Part shown: positions 43,107 through 54,347 of the stretch, in pieces | Layout of the letters: every line of letters starts with the position of its first letter | How positions within the stretch are numbered: the stretch's first letter is position 1 | Assembly (NCBI GenBank): GCA_020633315.1 | Contig: JACKDV010000003.1 | Span: 434,001 to 498,000 of the forward strand | Reading direction: 5' to 3' | Length of the DNA: 64,000 bases | DNA from: Myxococcales bacterium | GTDB taxonomy: Bacteria; Myxococcota_A; Polyangia; Nannocystales; Nannocystaceae | Made by a program: the position numbers and the translations under genes | The notes under the pieces: model-generated | What the model was told of the DNA's origin: nothing | Database searches by the model: none | The model's input: only the letters and a program-made list of their open reading frames with translations

Positions 43107-44222
43107 TCAGCCGTACCTGCTCAGCAGCACCACCGTCACGATCACCGCCACCACCGCCAGCACGGTGAGCGTGATCTTCACCCAGCTCCACGGGCGCTCG
43201 CCCACCACCTCGCCGGTGCGGGCGTTGACCAGGGCGCGGAACACCTTGTCGTGGTAGCGGTAGCTCGAGATCCACGCCGGCAGCAGGAGGTGCTTGAAGG
43301 TGGTGTGGGCGTGGCTGATGCGGACCGAGAGGATCTGCTGCGTGTCGCCCCCGATGTCCGCCCGGATCGCGCTGCGGATGAGGGGCTCCATGCGCTCCTC
43401 GGCCCGCGCAAAGCCCTGCTCGAGCGACACCCCGTAGCGCTCGGCGATGAAGCCGCTGAGGAACTGCGGCGCGTAGCTGCGCAGCTCCTGCAGATCCCAG
43501 GGCTCGAGCGCCTCGGTGAGCGTGGGCGGCAGCGAGCCCGAGGCGCAGATCAGCACGTCGTCGAAGGGCACCTGCACCACCCCCGCCGCGGGGTACCAGC
43601 GGGTCTTGCGGACCCGTCGGGTCTGCCGCTTGCCGTTCGAATCGGTGTAGCTCTCGGTGTCCCAGTAGTGCTTGCCTCGCAGGCCCGTGTAGCGCGTGGT
43701 GGTCTGGGAGTCGTAGGTCCAGTACGGCAGGTACACCCCGTCGATCTTCTCGGTGCGGGCTCGCTTGACCAGATCCGAGGGCGCGAACCACCGGCCCGCC
43801 ACCCACTTGGCGAACAGCTCCCGGGCCGCACGCTCGTCGAGGCCGAAGGGCAGCAGCGACTCGGGCAGGAACACCTCCTCCGCCGAGTCGATCTCGACCA
43901 CCGAGGGCGCATCGCAGAACGCACAGCGGCTCGCCGCCGTGGTCACCACCGCCACCGCCCCGCAGCCTCCGCACTGGATCGCCTTGCCCTCGGTAGCCAG
44001 GGCCCGCGCCGGGGCGCGTCGCATCGCCGCCAGGCCCGACTTCAGGTCGTACTCGACGATGGGGCGCTGGTCGGCCGCGATCGATTCCACGTGCCCGCAG
44101 TACGGACAGGTCATCGCATTGGTGCCGGCCTTGAACTGCAGGTCGGCGCCACACTGACCGCAGGGGAAGGTGAGCAACTCGGAGGCATCGGCCGAGGCCG
44201 TCGCGAGTTCGTCGGGGGACAC
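43107..44222 (-). CDS. Zinc-ribbon membrane protein
   Basis: A 371-residue protein with two zinc-ribbon modules: FPCGQCGADLQF with TCPYCG (about 20-45) and CGGCGAVAVV with CAFCDAP (about 84-105). The middle region (about 115-340) matches bacterial proteins annotated as zinc-ribbon or primosomal-helicase-like membrane proteins: LLPFGLDERAARELFAKWVA, WTYDSQTTTRYTGLRGKHYW. A single C-terminal helix (about 347-366) anchors it. The GTG at 44222 is preferred because 19 extra codons before it lack similarity to the family; the choice is uncertain. Role unknown. It ends 7 bp from the convergent cytochrome gene. Confidence 0.75.
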   Translation of the reverse strand: MSPDELATASADASELLTFPCGQCGADLQFKAGTNAMTCPYCGHVESIAADQRPIVEYDLKSGLAAMRRAPARALATEGKAIQCGGCGAVAVVTTAASRCAFCDAPSVVEIDSAEEVFLPESLLPFGLDERAARELFAKWVAGRWFAPSDLVKRARTEKIDGVYLPYWTYDSQTTTRYTGLRGKHYWDTESYTDSNGKRQTRRVRKTRWYPAAGVVQVPFDDVLICASGSLPPTLTEALEPWDLQELRSYAPQFLSGFIAERYGVSLEQGFARAEERMEPLIRSAIRADIGGDTQQILSVRISHAHTTFKHLLLPAWISSYRYHDKVFRALVNARTGEVVGERPWSWVKITLTVLAVVAVIVTVVLLSRYG

Positions 44223-44303
44223 GGCCGCTACGGTAGCGCAGGCGGGCGGCCAGGGAGTAGCCCCGGCGCAGGTCGGCATCCGGCCCGAGGCAGCGCCGCC
44301 GGC

Positions 44304-46493
44304 TCAGGACAGCGCGTCTTCCTCCCCCGAGTCCCGCACGAACAGGCACGCCGACGAGGTGCGCTCGACCGTCGAGCGCACCAGCTCCAGCTCGTGGTCG
44401 TGGGGCAGCCCGAACACGTTGAGGTCGGCGGATGGCACCAGCTCGAAGGCGCCGTCGATCTCCCCCACCACCACCTGGGCCCCGGCGTCGATCGGCATCC
44501 GGGTCAGCTCGATCATGCGCCGCAGGTAGTCCTCGGCCGCGGCCCGCTGCTCGGGCTCGGCCACCACGCAGCACAGGGTGAGCTTGGCGTTCCAGCGGCG
44601 CACCAGCAGGTAGGGGATCAGCAGCTGCAGGTTGAGGTTGCTGCGCTGGGTGGCCACCTCGAGATCCCAGTCGGGCGCCTGCGCTCGGATCCACACGTGG
44701 ATCACGTGACGACGGCCGAGCGCGGTCTTGGGGTGCAGCGCCGCCAGCACCACGCCCATGCGGTTGCGCTTGGCCCGGCGCAGCGGCTCCTCGAGCGCCT
44801 CGGGGCTCATCGCGCTGGTCAGCGGGGTCAGAAACAAGAGGTTCGGCCGCAAGAACGAGCTGCGCAGGGTCTGCATCGCGTGGACCATCGCGCGGCCGGG
44901 GCGGCGTGACTCCAGGGTGGTCGCGGTGGTGTGGACCCCCGCCTCGGTGAAGTCGTTGGCCAGCTCCTCGATGTGCAGGTCGAGCGCCGAGCGGTGCTCG
45001 GCGTCGGCGATCCCCAGCAGCGTGACCGACCCGTAGGGCTTGGTGAGATCGACGATGAGCGAGAAGTTGCCCACCACCTCCTGGCGATCGACGACCGGCA
45101 CCAGCAGGTTGGCCTTCCACGCCTTGGACTGTCCCCGCGACAGGGTCGTCGCCTTGCGGGCCGCCCACTCGGCCACCATCAGGAACAGCCCGCTGCGCAC
45201 GTCCTCGTGGGGCGCCTTGAGCTTGCGGCGCATCAGCAGGCCATAGACCATCACCACCACGGCCACCGCCACCAGGCTGAAGGCCGCGTTGACCACGAAC
45301 ATCGCGAACAGGCAGCCCACCGCCCCCACCAGCGGCACGATCGCGGGCACGCGCAGGCGGGGCCGGAAGCTCACCACCGCCAGGCGCTGCTCGAGCAGCA
45401 CCACCACGTTGATCATCCCGTAGGTGATGAGGAAGAACATCGTGATCAGGGGGGCGATCACGTTGAGGTCGCGCAGCAGCAGGGCGGTCAGCGACAGGGC
45501 CGCGGTCACCAGCATCGCGCGTCGCGGCTCGCGTCCGGGTCGACCCACCAGCCAGCCCGCGCGCGGGACCACCTGGCTCGAGGCCAGCGCGCTGAGGATC
45601 CGGGGCGCGCCGACCAGCGAGGTGAGAGCCGAGGAGAAGGTCGCCCCCAGCAGCCCCGCCACCACCAGCGGGCCGTAGCCCGCCCGCTCGATGATGACGA
45701 CGTAGTTGGTGCGCAGCTCGGCCGAGGTGGCCATCCGCGAGAACCACACCGCCAGCAGCAGGTAGATCGCCGTGCCCACCGCGACGGCCGACAGCGTCCC
45801 CAGCGGGATCGAGCGGCGCGGGTTCTTGAGCTCGCCCGACATGTTCGCCCCGGCCAGGATCCCGGTGGTCGCGGGGAAGAACACCGCGAACACCACCCAG
45901 AAGGCCGCCTGTCCCGACGCCCCGTCGTCGGGGGTGAGCCACCAGTCGATCGCGTGGTCGGAGGGGTGGGTCCACAACCCCGCCGTCGCCGAGACGAGCG
46001 AGATGGCGATCACCGCCATCACCCCGTACTGCACCCGGAACGCGAAGCTGGCGCTGGTCATGGCGATGAGCAGCACCACGGCAAAGGCCACCAGATCGAC
46101 GATGAGGGCGGAGTGCCCGGGGAAGATCCACCGCCACCCCTCGCGCAGGCCGAAGATGTACATCGCGACTGCGAGCGCCTGCGACAGGTACTGGGGGATC
46201 CCCACGCTGCCGCCGAGCTCGAGCCCCAGCGAGCGCGAGATGATCGCGTAGGGCCCCCCCGCGTCGAGCTGCACGTTGGTGGCGATCGACGACAGCGACA
46301 GCGCGGTGGCCGAGGTGATGACGGACGCGAGCGTGATGATGAGGATGGCGCCCAGCAGGCCCACCTGCCCCACCACCCAGCCCTCGCGCAGGTACATGAT
46401 GACCCCGAGGATCGTCAGCACCGTCGGCGTGAACACGCCCTCGAACGCACCGAAGTGGCGAGGATTGGACGGGGGCTCCGCGGGCTCGGGCAT
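44304..46493 (-). CDS. SLC12-type cation-chloride cotransporter
   Basis: A 729-residue transporter with 12 predicted helices (about 20-430) and a long cytoplasmic C-terminal domain (440-729). The start FGAFEGVFTPTVLTILGVIM followed by YLREGWVVGQVGLLGA matches NKCC/KCC-type transporters of the APC superfamily. Further matches are GGPYAIISRSLGLELGGSVG, FPATTGILAGANMSGELKNP and ATFSSALTSLVGAPRILSAL. The C-terminal domain resembles the universal-stress-like region of this family. It is expected to move Na+/K+ with Cl- across the inner membrane; ion choice is not readable. Confidence 0.9.
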   Translation of the reverse strand: MPEPAEPPSNPRHFGAFEGVFTPTVLTILGVIMYLREGWVVGQVGLLGAILIITLASVITSATALSLSSIATNVQLDAGGPYAIISRSLGLELGGSVGIPQYLSQALAVAMYIFGLREGWRWIFPGHSALIVDLVAFAVVLLIAMTSASFAFRVQYGVMAVIAISLVSATAGLWTHPSDHAIDWWLTPDDGASGQAAFWVVFAVFFPATTGILAGANMSGELKNPRRSIPLGTLSAVAVGTAIYLLLAVWFSRMATSAELRTNYVVIIERAGYGPLVVAGLLGATFSSALTSLVGAPRILSALASSQVVPRAGWLVGRPGREPRRAMLVTAALSLTALLLRDLNVIAPLITMFFLITYGMINVVVLLEQRLAVVSFRPRLRVPAIVPLVGAVGCLFAMFVVNAAFSLVAVAVVVMVYGLLMRRKLKAPHEDVRSGLFLMVAEWAARKATTLSRGQSKAWKANLLVPVVDRQEVVGNFSLIVDLTKPYGSVTLLGIADAEHRSALDLHIEELANDFTEAGVHTTATTLESRRPGRAMVHAMQTLRSSFLRPNLLFLTPLTSAMSPEALEEPLRRAKRNRMGVVLAALHPKTALGRRHVIHVWIRAQAPDWDLEVATQRSNLNLQLLIPYLLVRRWNAKLTLCCVVAEPEQRAAAEDYLRRMIELTRMPIDAGAQVVVGEIDGAFELVPSADLNVFGLPHDHELELVRSTVERTSSACLFVRDSGEEDALS

Positions 46494-46695
46494 CTCGACG
46501 ACCGGGCGGCGACAAGCATAGCCCGGTCCAGCACCGCGTGTCGGAATGGGTCGCGAGCGCCTGCAATGGCTCGAAACACGCCCCGTGAATAGGACCGCCG
46601 CCGGTGGGGACTCCTGGACGAGACGACGCGGCGGCCACGAAGAGGCGAGCCCACAACGGGCCCCCCCGTCCCGTCACCCCAACGAGGACCCGACC

Positions 46696-47400
46696 ATGAC
46701 CAACGCACCCCTCCTTCGTTCCTCCGCGCGCCGAGCCTGGATCGGCCTCGCCACCGTCGCCGTGCTCGGCGGGAGCGCCTGCGACACCGAGGGCGAGCTC
46801 GGCCCCGAGATCCGGGCCGAGCTCGAGCAAGGGCTCGACGAGCCCGCCCTGGCCCAGGCCGCGGTCCAGGACCTCGTGGCCGACGCGGATGCACCCGTGG
46901 TCGCGTCCACCACGGTCCACGAGTACGTGGGCGTCGATTCCTTCGACTCGATCGCGGACGGCGACGTGGTGATGCTCAAGAACTGGTGGCGGGGCTACCT
47001 CGGCTGCGCCGCGGACGACGACGGCACCGTGGGCACCCACCTCCCCACCGAGCTCGATCCCTACGCCTGGATCGTCCACCGCACCGACCTCGACGGCGAC
47101 GGCACCGACGAGCTGCAATTCGAGCAGGTCGACGGCGCCAGCGGTACCGGGCTCTACCTGAAGATGAACGGGAGCGGCGAGGTGTACTGCGGCGAGATCA
47201 CGGGCATCGGGGACGCGGCCGCGTGGAGCACCGGGAGCCTGTTCGTGAGCACCGGCAACTACAAGCGCGCGGCGCGACAGCTCGTCAGCTACAAGCAGGG
47301 GCTGTGCCTGCAGATCGACGGCAACGACGAGGGCGCCAGCGCGACCTGCAACGGCTTCATGCACAAGCTGTTCACCTTCGAGCTCATCGACCCGGCGTGA
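46696..47400 (+). CDS. Predicted lipoprotein
   Basis: A 234-residue lipoprotein (signal to LGGSACDTEG). GAGGA lies about 10 nt before the ATG, and frame extension upstream would add 50 biased residues. The mature part has a helical segment (EIRAELEQGLDEPALAQAAV), a beta-rich domain with TDLDGDGTDELQFEQVDGAS (an EF-hand/FG-GAP-like DxDGDGxD calcium loop) and four cysteines (GYLGCAAD, EVYCGEI, GLCLQIDG, ATCNGF). I do not recognise a family. It diverges from the transporter gene and precedes the GH5 gene by 119 bp. Confidence 0.75.
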   Translation: MTNAPLLRSSARRAWIGLATVAVLGGSACDTEGELGPEIRAELEQGLDEPALAQAAVQDLVADADAPVVASTTVHEYVGVDSFDSIADGDVVMLKNWWRGYLGCAADDDGTVGTHLPTELDPYAWIVHRTDLDGDGTDELQFEQVDGASGTGLYLKMNGSGEVYCGEITGIGDAAAWSTGSLFVSTGNYKRAARQLVSYKQGLCLQIDGNDEGASATCNGFMHKLFTFELIDPA

Positions 47401-47519
47401 CCGAGGCGCGAAGCGAGGCTCGCCGGGCCCGGCGACGATGACATCGGGCCCGCCGTCGCCGGCGTCACCGCGATCGGCGGTAGAACCCCGCGCGGAGCGG
47501 GAGTACGATCGCGGCCACG

Positions 47520-48740
47520 ATGAAGGCCGCTCGAGCATCACTACTGGGCTGGGGGCTGGTGGCCGGGCTGGGCTGCGGCGACTCGGGCGAGGCAGAGACC
47601 ACTCCCCCGTCGACGAGCGGCACGGCCTCCACCGCCGACGACGGACCGGGCAGCACCGACGCGAGCGGCGACGACACGCCCGCCGACGGGACCACGGCCG
47701 CAAGCGACGGCCCGGGCTCGAGCGACGGCGGCACGGAGACCACCGAGGGCGGCGTCCCCGACGGGTGGCTCGTGGTGCAGGGCAACCGCATCGTCCATGC
47801 CGACGGCTCGCCCTTCCACGGCCGCGGCGCCAACCTGCACGACGAGCGCTCGTGTGGGGCGTGCTCGTTCGCGCCGCCCGTGCCCGACGGCATCGATCGC
47901 TGGGCCGACGAGCTCATCGACGGCTGGCACGCCAACTTCATCCGCTTCGATCTCTCGGCCAAGGACGCGCCCTACAACGAGTTCGAGCTGCAGTGGGAGA
48001 GCCTCGTCGACGATCCGACCTACTTCGCCGACATCGTGCAGAACGTGGAGCACATGACGAGCAAGCCCGGGGTCTACGTGTTGGTGACCCTCTTCGCCGA
48101 TCCCACCGTCAAGCCCAACAACGGCGACTACGACAGCGAGTGGCCCTCGTCGCTGGGCGACACCAATTCCCGCTACACGATGCTGGCCGAGGCCTTCCAT
48201 GACGATCCGCAGGTGCTGTTCGGCCTCACCAACGAGCCCCACACCACGCCCGACCACGACGCCGAGCTCGCGGCGGTGTACGCCGACGCGATCGCGGCCA
48301 TCCGCGCGGTCGAGGACGGCCACGGCACTCCCCACCACATCGTCGTGGTCCAGGCCCCCGAGGGCTGGGCCCGCGACCTGAGCTACTTCGTCGAGAACCC
48401 GCTCGCCGGCGATCAGATCGCGTACGAGGTCCACCCCTACAACCCCGCCCGCGATTTCGACGCCCTGCTCGTGCAGCCCGGCCGGACGCTGCCGATCATC
48501 ATCGGCGAGTACGGTCCCGCCGATGGATACATGAACGAGGCCGACATCATGGAGCTGTGGGTGGTCGCTCAGGCCAACGAGATTCCCTACATCGCGTGGT
48601 CGTTCCACCAGCGCTGCCCCCCCAACCTGCTGCAGGACACTGCCCCCGACGGCTGCGGCCTCGATGCCGCCACCGGCTACGACTTCCCCCGCACGACCTG
48701 GGGGGACCTCCTGTACGACCACCTGGCCACCCCCTGGTGA
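47520..48740 (+). CDS. GH5-family glycoside hydrolase lipoprotein
   Basis: A 406-residue lipoprotein (AGLGC, Cys19) with a Ser/Thr/Gly/Asp linker (20-80) and a glycoside hydrolase family 5 (cellulase-type) TIM barrel (about 83-400). Catalytic residues are visible: acid/base E239 in FGLTNEP, the His-Tyr pair in YEVHPYN (H305, Y307), and nucleophile E330 in IIIGEYGP. Structural sequence HGRGANLHDERSCGACSF and ANFIRFDL also fits. Family 5 enzymes hydrolyse beta-glucans, mannans or related beta-linked sugars; the exact substrate is not readable. Cell-surface anchoring suits prey-wall or plant-polymer degradation. Confidence 0.9.
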   Translation: MKAARASLLGWGLVAGLGCGDSGEAETTPPSTSGTASTADDGPGSTDASGDDTPADGTTAASDGPGSSDGGTETTEGGVPDGWLVVQGNRIVHADGSPFHGRGANLHDERSCGACSFAPPVPDGIDRWADELIDGWHANFIRFDLSAKDAPYNEFELQWESLVDDPTYFADIVQNVEHMTSKPGVYVLVTLFADPTVKPNNGDYDSEWPSSLGDTNSRYTMLAEAFHDDPQVLFGLTNEPHTTPDHDAELAAVYADAIAAIRAVEDGHGTPHHIVVVQAPEGWARDLSYFVENPLAGDQIAYEVHPYNPARDFDALLVQPGRTLPIIIGEYGPADGYMNEADIMELWVVAQANEIPYIAWSFHQRCPPNLLQDTAPDGCGLDAATGYDFPRTTWGDLLYDHLATPW

Positions 48741-48858
48741 TGCGGGCACGCGGCCCGGGACCGAGCGCGAGCGGGCGAAGGAGCGCCTCGGCCCCGGCCA
48801 GCCGACTCCACGGAGAAACCAACACCCCCGCGAATCCTGGGGCTTCCGGCCTGCCTCT

Positions 48859-50376
48859 ATGCGAGCAATGGGTGCTCCCGCGTCCCCGTCACGACCGACC
48901 GCTCGGCTCGTAGGCATCGCGTTGATCGCGTTGGTCGTGCTGACCGCAGCGTGGTGGCTCCTGCGATCACCCGAGGGCGGTCCGGCGGGCGACACCAGCC
49001 CCGGCGCGAGCCCCTCCTCGCCGGTCGCTCCGGGGCTGACCCGGGCTGGGCAGCCTGCCGTCTCGCCGGGCTCGTCCGATGCCACCGCTCCCCCCAAGGG
49101 GATCCCCACGGCCGCCGTCGATCGATCGCCGGCCAAGGGCTGCGCGCTGAAGCGCGGCGAGGATCCGGCCTGCCCCTTCCTCGATCCCGACGAGGACACG
49201 ATGCAGGAGCTGGCTCGCTGTGGGATCGCGAGGTTCGACACCCCGCTGCAGCTCCCCTCCGACTCGGGCCGACGCTTCTTCCCCGAGGAGTGGGTCGAGA
49301 AGGCGGGGGTCGACGCGGCCGAGCACCAGCGACTCGAGCAGGCCGCCGCCGCGTTCATGACCGAGCAACGCCAGCGGTGGACCGAGCTGGCCGCCAGCGT
49401 GGGGATCGATCGCGAGTGGTCCGACGCATCCTCGCCCTCGGTGATCTTCCTGCGCATCGCCGCCGAGCTCGACGAGGACCAGGTCGCGACCGCGATCGAG
49501 AGGGTCGCCCACGAGCGCGCCGGGTGGGAGCCGAGCCACGACGAGCTGCCGGCAGCCCTGGACGCGGCGGTGCGGCTGCGGGCCGACACCGGCGAGGCCT
49601 TCGAGGCCGCCATCGCCGAGGTGGTCGGCGAGGCCCGGGCCGCCGAGCTACGGGCTGCCGGCGACGGCTGGCCGGGCGGGCACGGCTGGATGGGCAACCG
49701 CTGCGAGAGCGAGCCGCCCCTGCCCCAGCCTGCCCGCCTCGTGCCCAGCACCGCGACCCAAGCCGAGGGCTGCATCGACGACCTCGAGGGGCGTGGGTGT
49801 GCCTTCCTCGACCCCAATCGCCTCGAGCTCGATCGCATGGCGGACTGCGGGATCGTGCGCATCGAGCTGCCCAGCTTCGTGGGCGACCGCTTCTCGGATC
49901 CCACCTTCGACGCCGCGGCGCGCTGGTCCGACGACGTGGGCCTCACGCCACAGGAGGCCGCCGCGCTGGCCGAGGTCGGCGACCACGTTCGCGAGGCCCT
50001 CTACCGCGATCTCACCCAGCTGGCCCTCGAGGCCGGCAAGACGCAGGCCTGGGCCGACGAGACCTCCTTCATCGGCATGATGGGGGCCGTGATGGACGCA
50101 TCGGCCAGCACCCCCGCCCAGACCGAGGAGCTGCTGCGTCGCCTGGCGGCGGAGCGCGCCGGCCGGGTCGCGCCCCCGGCCGACCTCTCGGGTCTCTCGC
50201 TCGAGGAACGCTTCATGCGAAGGATCCTCGAGCTCGGCGATGAGCTCGAGCAGGTCCTGGCCGAGCGCCTGGGACCCGATCGCGCCGACGCGCTCCGCCA
50301 TGCCCACGATGGGTGGCCAGGGATCCGCAATCAGACGCAGAACTACTGCAACGGCAGCGAGGCGCAGTTCTTCTGA
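48859..50376 (+). CDS. Membrane-anchored protein with duplicated domain
   Basis: A 505-residue protein with an N-terminal transmembrane anchor (about 15-36) and a Pro/Ser/Ala linker. The rest is two copies of one domain of about 190 residues (about 92-281 and 302-497). Each starts (K/E)GC...C(P/A)FLDP, then a Met-containing helix and (R/D)CGI(A/V)R, and ends DGWPG plus a late Cys. The copies are clearly paralogous though diverged. No known family is recognised; the cysteine pattern predicts disulfides outside the cell. The ATG at 48859 or 48868 may be used; neither has a strong ribosome site. Confidence 0.75.
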   Translation: MRAMGAPASPSRPTARLVGIALIALVVLTAAWWLLRSPEGGPAGDTSPGASPSSPVAPGLTRAGQPAVSPGSSDATAPPKGIPTAAVDRSPAKGCALKRGEDPACPFLDPDEDTMQELARCGIARFDTPLQLPSDSGRRFFPEEWVEKAGVDAAEHQRLEQAAAAFMTEQRQRWTELAASVGIDREWSDASSPSVIFLRIAAELDEDQVATAIERVAHERAGWEPSHDELPAALDAAVRLRADTGEAFEAAIAEVVGEARAAELRAAGDGWPGGHGWMGNRCESEPPLPQPARLVPSTATQAEGCIDDLEGRGCAFLDPNRLELDRMADCGIVRIELPSFVGDRFSDPTFDAAARWSDDVGLTPQEAAALAEVGDHVREALYRDLTQLALEAGKTQAWADETSFIGMMGAVMDASASTPAQTEELLRRLAAERAGRVAPPADLSGLSLEERFMRRILELGDELEQVLAERLGPDRADALRHAHDGWPGIRNQTQNYCNGSEAQFF

Positions 50377-50567
50377 CCCCACGCGGGGCTCCTCGGAGGG
50401 GGTGGCTGCGCGAGCGGGATGAGATCGCGGGCGAGAGCGAGGCCGGCGGACGACTCGATCTTCGCTGTCGTCCAGATGACCGTCGAGGTGGCCCCGTGCA
50501 CGTGGATTGGCGGGGAGCGCGGTCGCGCGGGAGGAAACCGGCGGAGCGCTACGACGTGTAGCAGTCG

Positions 50568-51569
50568 ATGATGCCCCCTCGTGCTGCTCGAAGGTCCCTA
50601 CGCTCGCGCCCCCTCCTCGGAATCGCGCTCGGCTTGGTGCTCGGTGGAAACGGAGCGTGTGACCCACGGCCTCCCGGAGGCACGAGCACGACCAGCAGCA
50701 CGTCGGACCCGTCCTCGGGCACGACTGAGCCTGGCACGACCGACTCCGGCGCGACCGGCTCCGGCACGACCTCCAGCGCGACCGACTCCGGCACGACCTC
50801 GAGCACGACCTCCGGCTCGACCGGACCGGGGACGACCTCCGGCTCGTCCGATTCCGGCTCGTCCGATTCCGGCTCGTCCGACTCCGGCTCGTCCGATTCC
50901 GGCTCGTCCGATTCCGGCTCGTCCGATTCCGGCTCGTCCGATTCCGGGGATCCCGACGTCGATGGAGACGGCATCCCCCTGGGCATCGACAACTGCCCCG
51001 ACGTCCCCAACCCGGCCCAGACCAACACCGACGGGGATGCCTGGGGTGATGCATGCGACTCGTGCCTCAACGAGGCCGGAGTGGGAGGCACGCCCGACGA
51101 GAGCTGCTGCGATCCTCGGCTGGGAGCCGCGAGCTGCCCGCTGCTGCCCATGGTGCCCCAGACCCGCGCGTGTCGACTGAACCCGGCGGGCACCCGCTTC
51201 ACCTGCGAGCTCCACCTGATGGGCTGCACCAGCACCTATGGCTGGGGCTGCGACTGCTCGCTGGAATCGGTCTGCCTGCCCGACGAGTCGCTGATGCCTC
51301 CGAACTTCCTCGGGAACGTCCAGTGCGTCACCAGCCCCGACGACCTGTGCCACAGCCGCTGGTGCACCCTGGGCGGCCTTCCCGACCAGTGCGAGGGCTC
51401 GCCCGCCGATCTCTGGCCCGGGGGACCCGACCAGCCCGAGTGCATGCCCTTCTTCGCCCCGGGCAGCGAGCCGTCCAACCTGCCCGACCTCGGCGTGTGC
51501 ATGAAGGCCGGGGCCGGACCGTGCGCCGGCATGCTGGGGATCGATTGCGCGACCTGGGGCACCCCCTGA
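50568..51569 (+). CDS. Lipoprotein with Ser/Gly/Asp repeats and Cys-rich domain
   Basis: A 333-residue lipoprotein starting at one of two adjacent ATGs. The signal ends NGACDPRP. A long Ser/Thr/Gly/Asp linker (about 37-127) includes seven SGSSD units encoded by a 15-bp tandem repeat. A calcium-type TSP3 unit follows (DVDGDGIPLGIDNCPDVPNP, NTDGDAWGDACDSC). The C-terminal Cys-rich domain (about 150-333) has about 15 cysteines (CCDPRLGAASCP, CTSTYGWGCDCSLESVC). Probably an extracellular disulfide-bonded adhesin or binding protein; no family recognised. Confidence 0.82.
   Translation: MMPPRAARRSLRSRPLLGIALGLVLGGNGACDPRPPGGTSTTSSTSDPSSGTTEPGTTDSGATGSGTTSSATDSGTTSSTTSGSTGPGTTSGSSDSGSSDSGSSDSGSSDSGSSDSGSSDSGSSDSGDPDVDGDGIPLGIDNCPDVPNPAQTNTDGDAWGDACDSCLNEAGVGGTPDESCCDPRLGAASCPLLPMVPQTRACRLNPAGTRFTCELHLMGCTSTYGWGCDCSLESVCLPDESLMPPNFLGNVQCVTSPDDLCHSRWCTLGGLPDQCEGSPADLWPGGPDQPECMPFFAPGSEPSNLPDLGVCMKAGAGPCAGMLGIDCATWGTP
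50838..50942 (+). repeat. 15-bp tandem repeat, seven copies
   Basis: Seven head-to-tail copies of TCCGGCTCGTCCGAT within the lipoprotein gene, encoding Ser-Gly-Ser-Ser-Asp. One base differs in the third copy (final C instead of T). The near identity of the copies implies recent slippage or active length variation; the frame is preserved at any copy number. Confidence 0.92.
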
Positions 51570-51749
51570 GTCTCCCCACCTCGCGATCGGCTGTGCTCGA
51601 CGAGCTCGACCCCCGAGCCGGACTCGCTCGCCCAGCACGGTCGCCCGCCCGGGGGCTCGCAGCTGGCGGAGGACCAGGCCACGCCCCGAGCGGGGCGAGC
51701 GAGCGGCCCCGGGCGATCCTCGGGGCCGCGGCTCGTGGCTTGGCCATGG

Positions 51750-53771
<2,022 letters not shown>

Positions 53772-53796
53772 TTAATTTTGATATTCGTTTTCAATA
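53772..53796 (-). promoter_or_regulatory. Fur-box-like AT-rich repeat, copy 1
   Basis: First copy of an exact 25-bp repeat that is about 80% A+T in a G+C-rich genome. It contains TGATATTCGTTTTCA (53779-53793), which matches the 7-1-7 Fur operator TGATAATNATTATCA at 11 of 14 defined positions. It starts 1 bp before the Kelch ATG, where bound Fur would block transcription and translation initiation of that gene. Confidence 0.65.
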
Positions 53797-53860
53797 CTGA
53801 ATTCAACGAGAATCCATCCACCGTTCACTAACCAGCGACGACTCGGACGAATTCCCTTGC

Positions 53861-53885
53861 TTAATTTTGATATTCGTTTTCAATA
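53861..53885 (+). promoter_or_regulatory. Fur-box-like AT-rich repeat, copy 2
   Basis: Second exact copy of the 25-bp repeat, 89 bp from the first and in the same orientation; core TGATATTCGTTTTCA at 53868-53882. It ends 9 bp before the ATG of the first plus-strand operon gene, with GGAG (53887-53890) between. Such placement fits repression of the haem-uptake operon by iron-loaded Fur. Confidence 0.65.
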
Positions 53886-53894
53886 TGGAGACCC

Positions 53895-54347
53895 ATGAAG
53901 CTCTCCTTCGCCATGCTGCCACCAGCGTTGCTCGCGTTGGTCGGCAGCGGGTGTGCGCGCGACCTCGCCCGGGCATCGTCGGGGGCCATCGGGTGCCCGC
54001 ACGATGCCATCGAGGTCTCCGAGATCTCCGTGGGCTGGAGTCAGGCGAGCTGGACCGCTCGCTGCCGCGACGCGACCTTCTACTGCTCGGGCGAGTCGAG
54101 CGCGATGTGTGCCCCGGCGCTCGACGCCGAGGCGAGCATGCCCGCGTCCCCCGTCGGACCCAGGGCACCTGCGACCGATCCCCCGATGCGGCCCTCCCCG
54201 CGCGAGCCCTCGAGGCCATCGCCGACGGAGGCCACGGCCCCTGCATCCGCCGCCTCGCCGGCTCCCGCCCCCGGCGAGGTGGAGGACGCCCCATCGACTG
54301 CCCCTGCACCCAACGACGAGGACGACGATGCTCCCGAATCGCCCTGA
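53895..54347 (+). CDS. Small Cys-rich lipoprotein, first gene of haem operon
   Basis: A 150-residue lipoprotein (VGSGC, Cys20). The mature N-terminal domain (about 28-75) reads GAIGCPHDAIEVSEISVGWS, then WTARCRDATFYCSGESSAMC, a Cys-knotted pattern I recognise in many myxobacterial lipoproteins (GCP...W.A.C....YxC). A Pro/Ala/Ser/Glu-rich tail follows. It has GGAG at -5 and the second Fur-box-like repeat 9 bp upstream. Its 3' end overlaps the HmuY-like gene by 20 bp, so translation is coupled. Specific function unknown. Confidence 0.8.
   Translation: MKLSFAMLPPALLALVGSGCARDLARASSGAIGCPHDAIEVSEISVGWSQASWTARCRDATFYCSGESSAMCAPALDAEASMPASPVGPRAPATDPPMRPSPREPSRPSPTEATAPASAASPAPAPGEVEDAPSTAPAPNDEDDDAPESP

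Noticed and set aside
47426..47470. GC-rich palindromic stretch before the GH5 gene as terminator
   Set aside because: Several overlapping GGGCCC/GCCGGC palindromes are expected by chance at this G+C; no single stem or T-run stands out.
43087..47703. Over 1,500-codon minus-strand open frame
   Set aside because: It is a shifted frame over the zinc-ribbon and SLC12 genes and antisense to the following lipoprotein; no domain signal.
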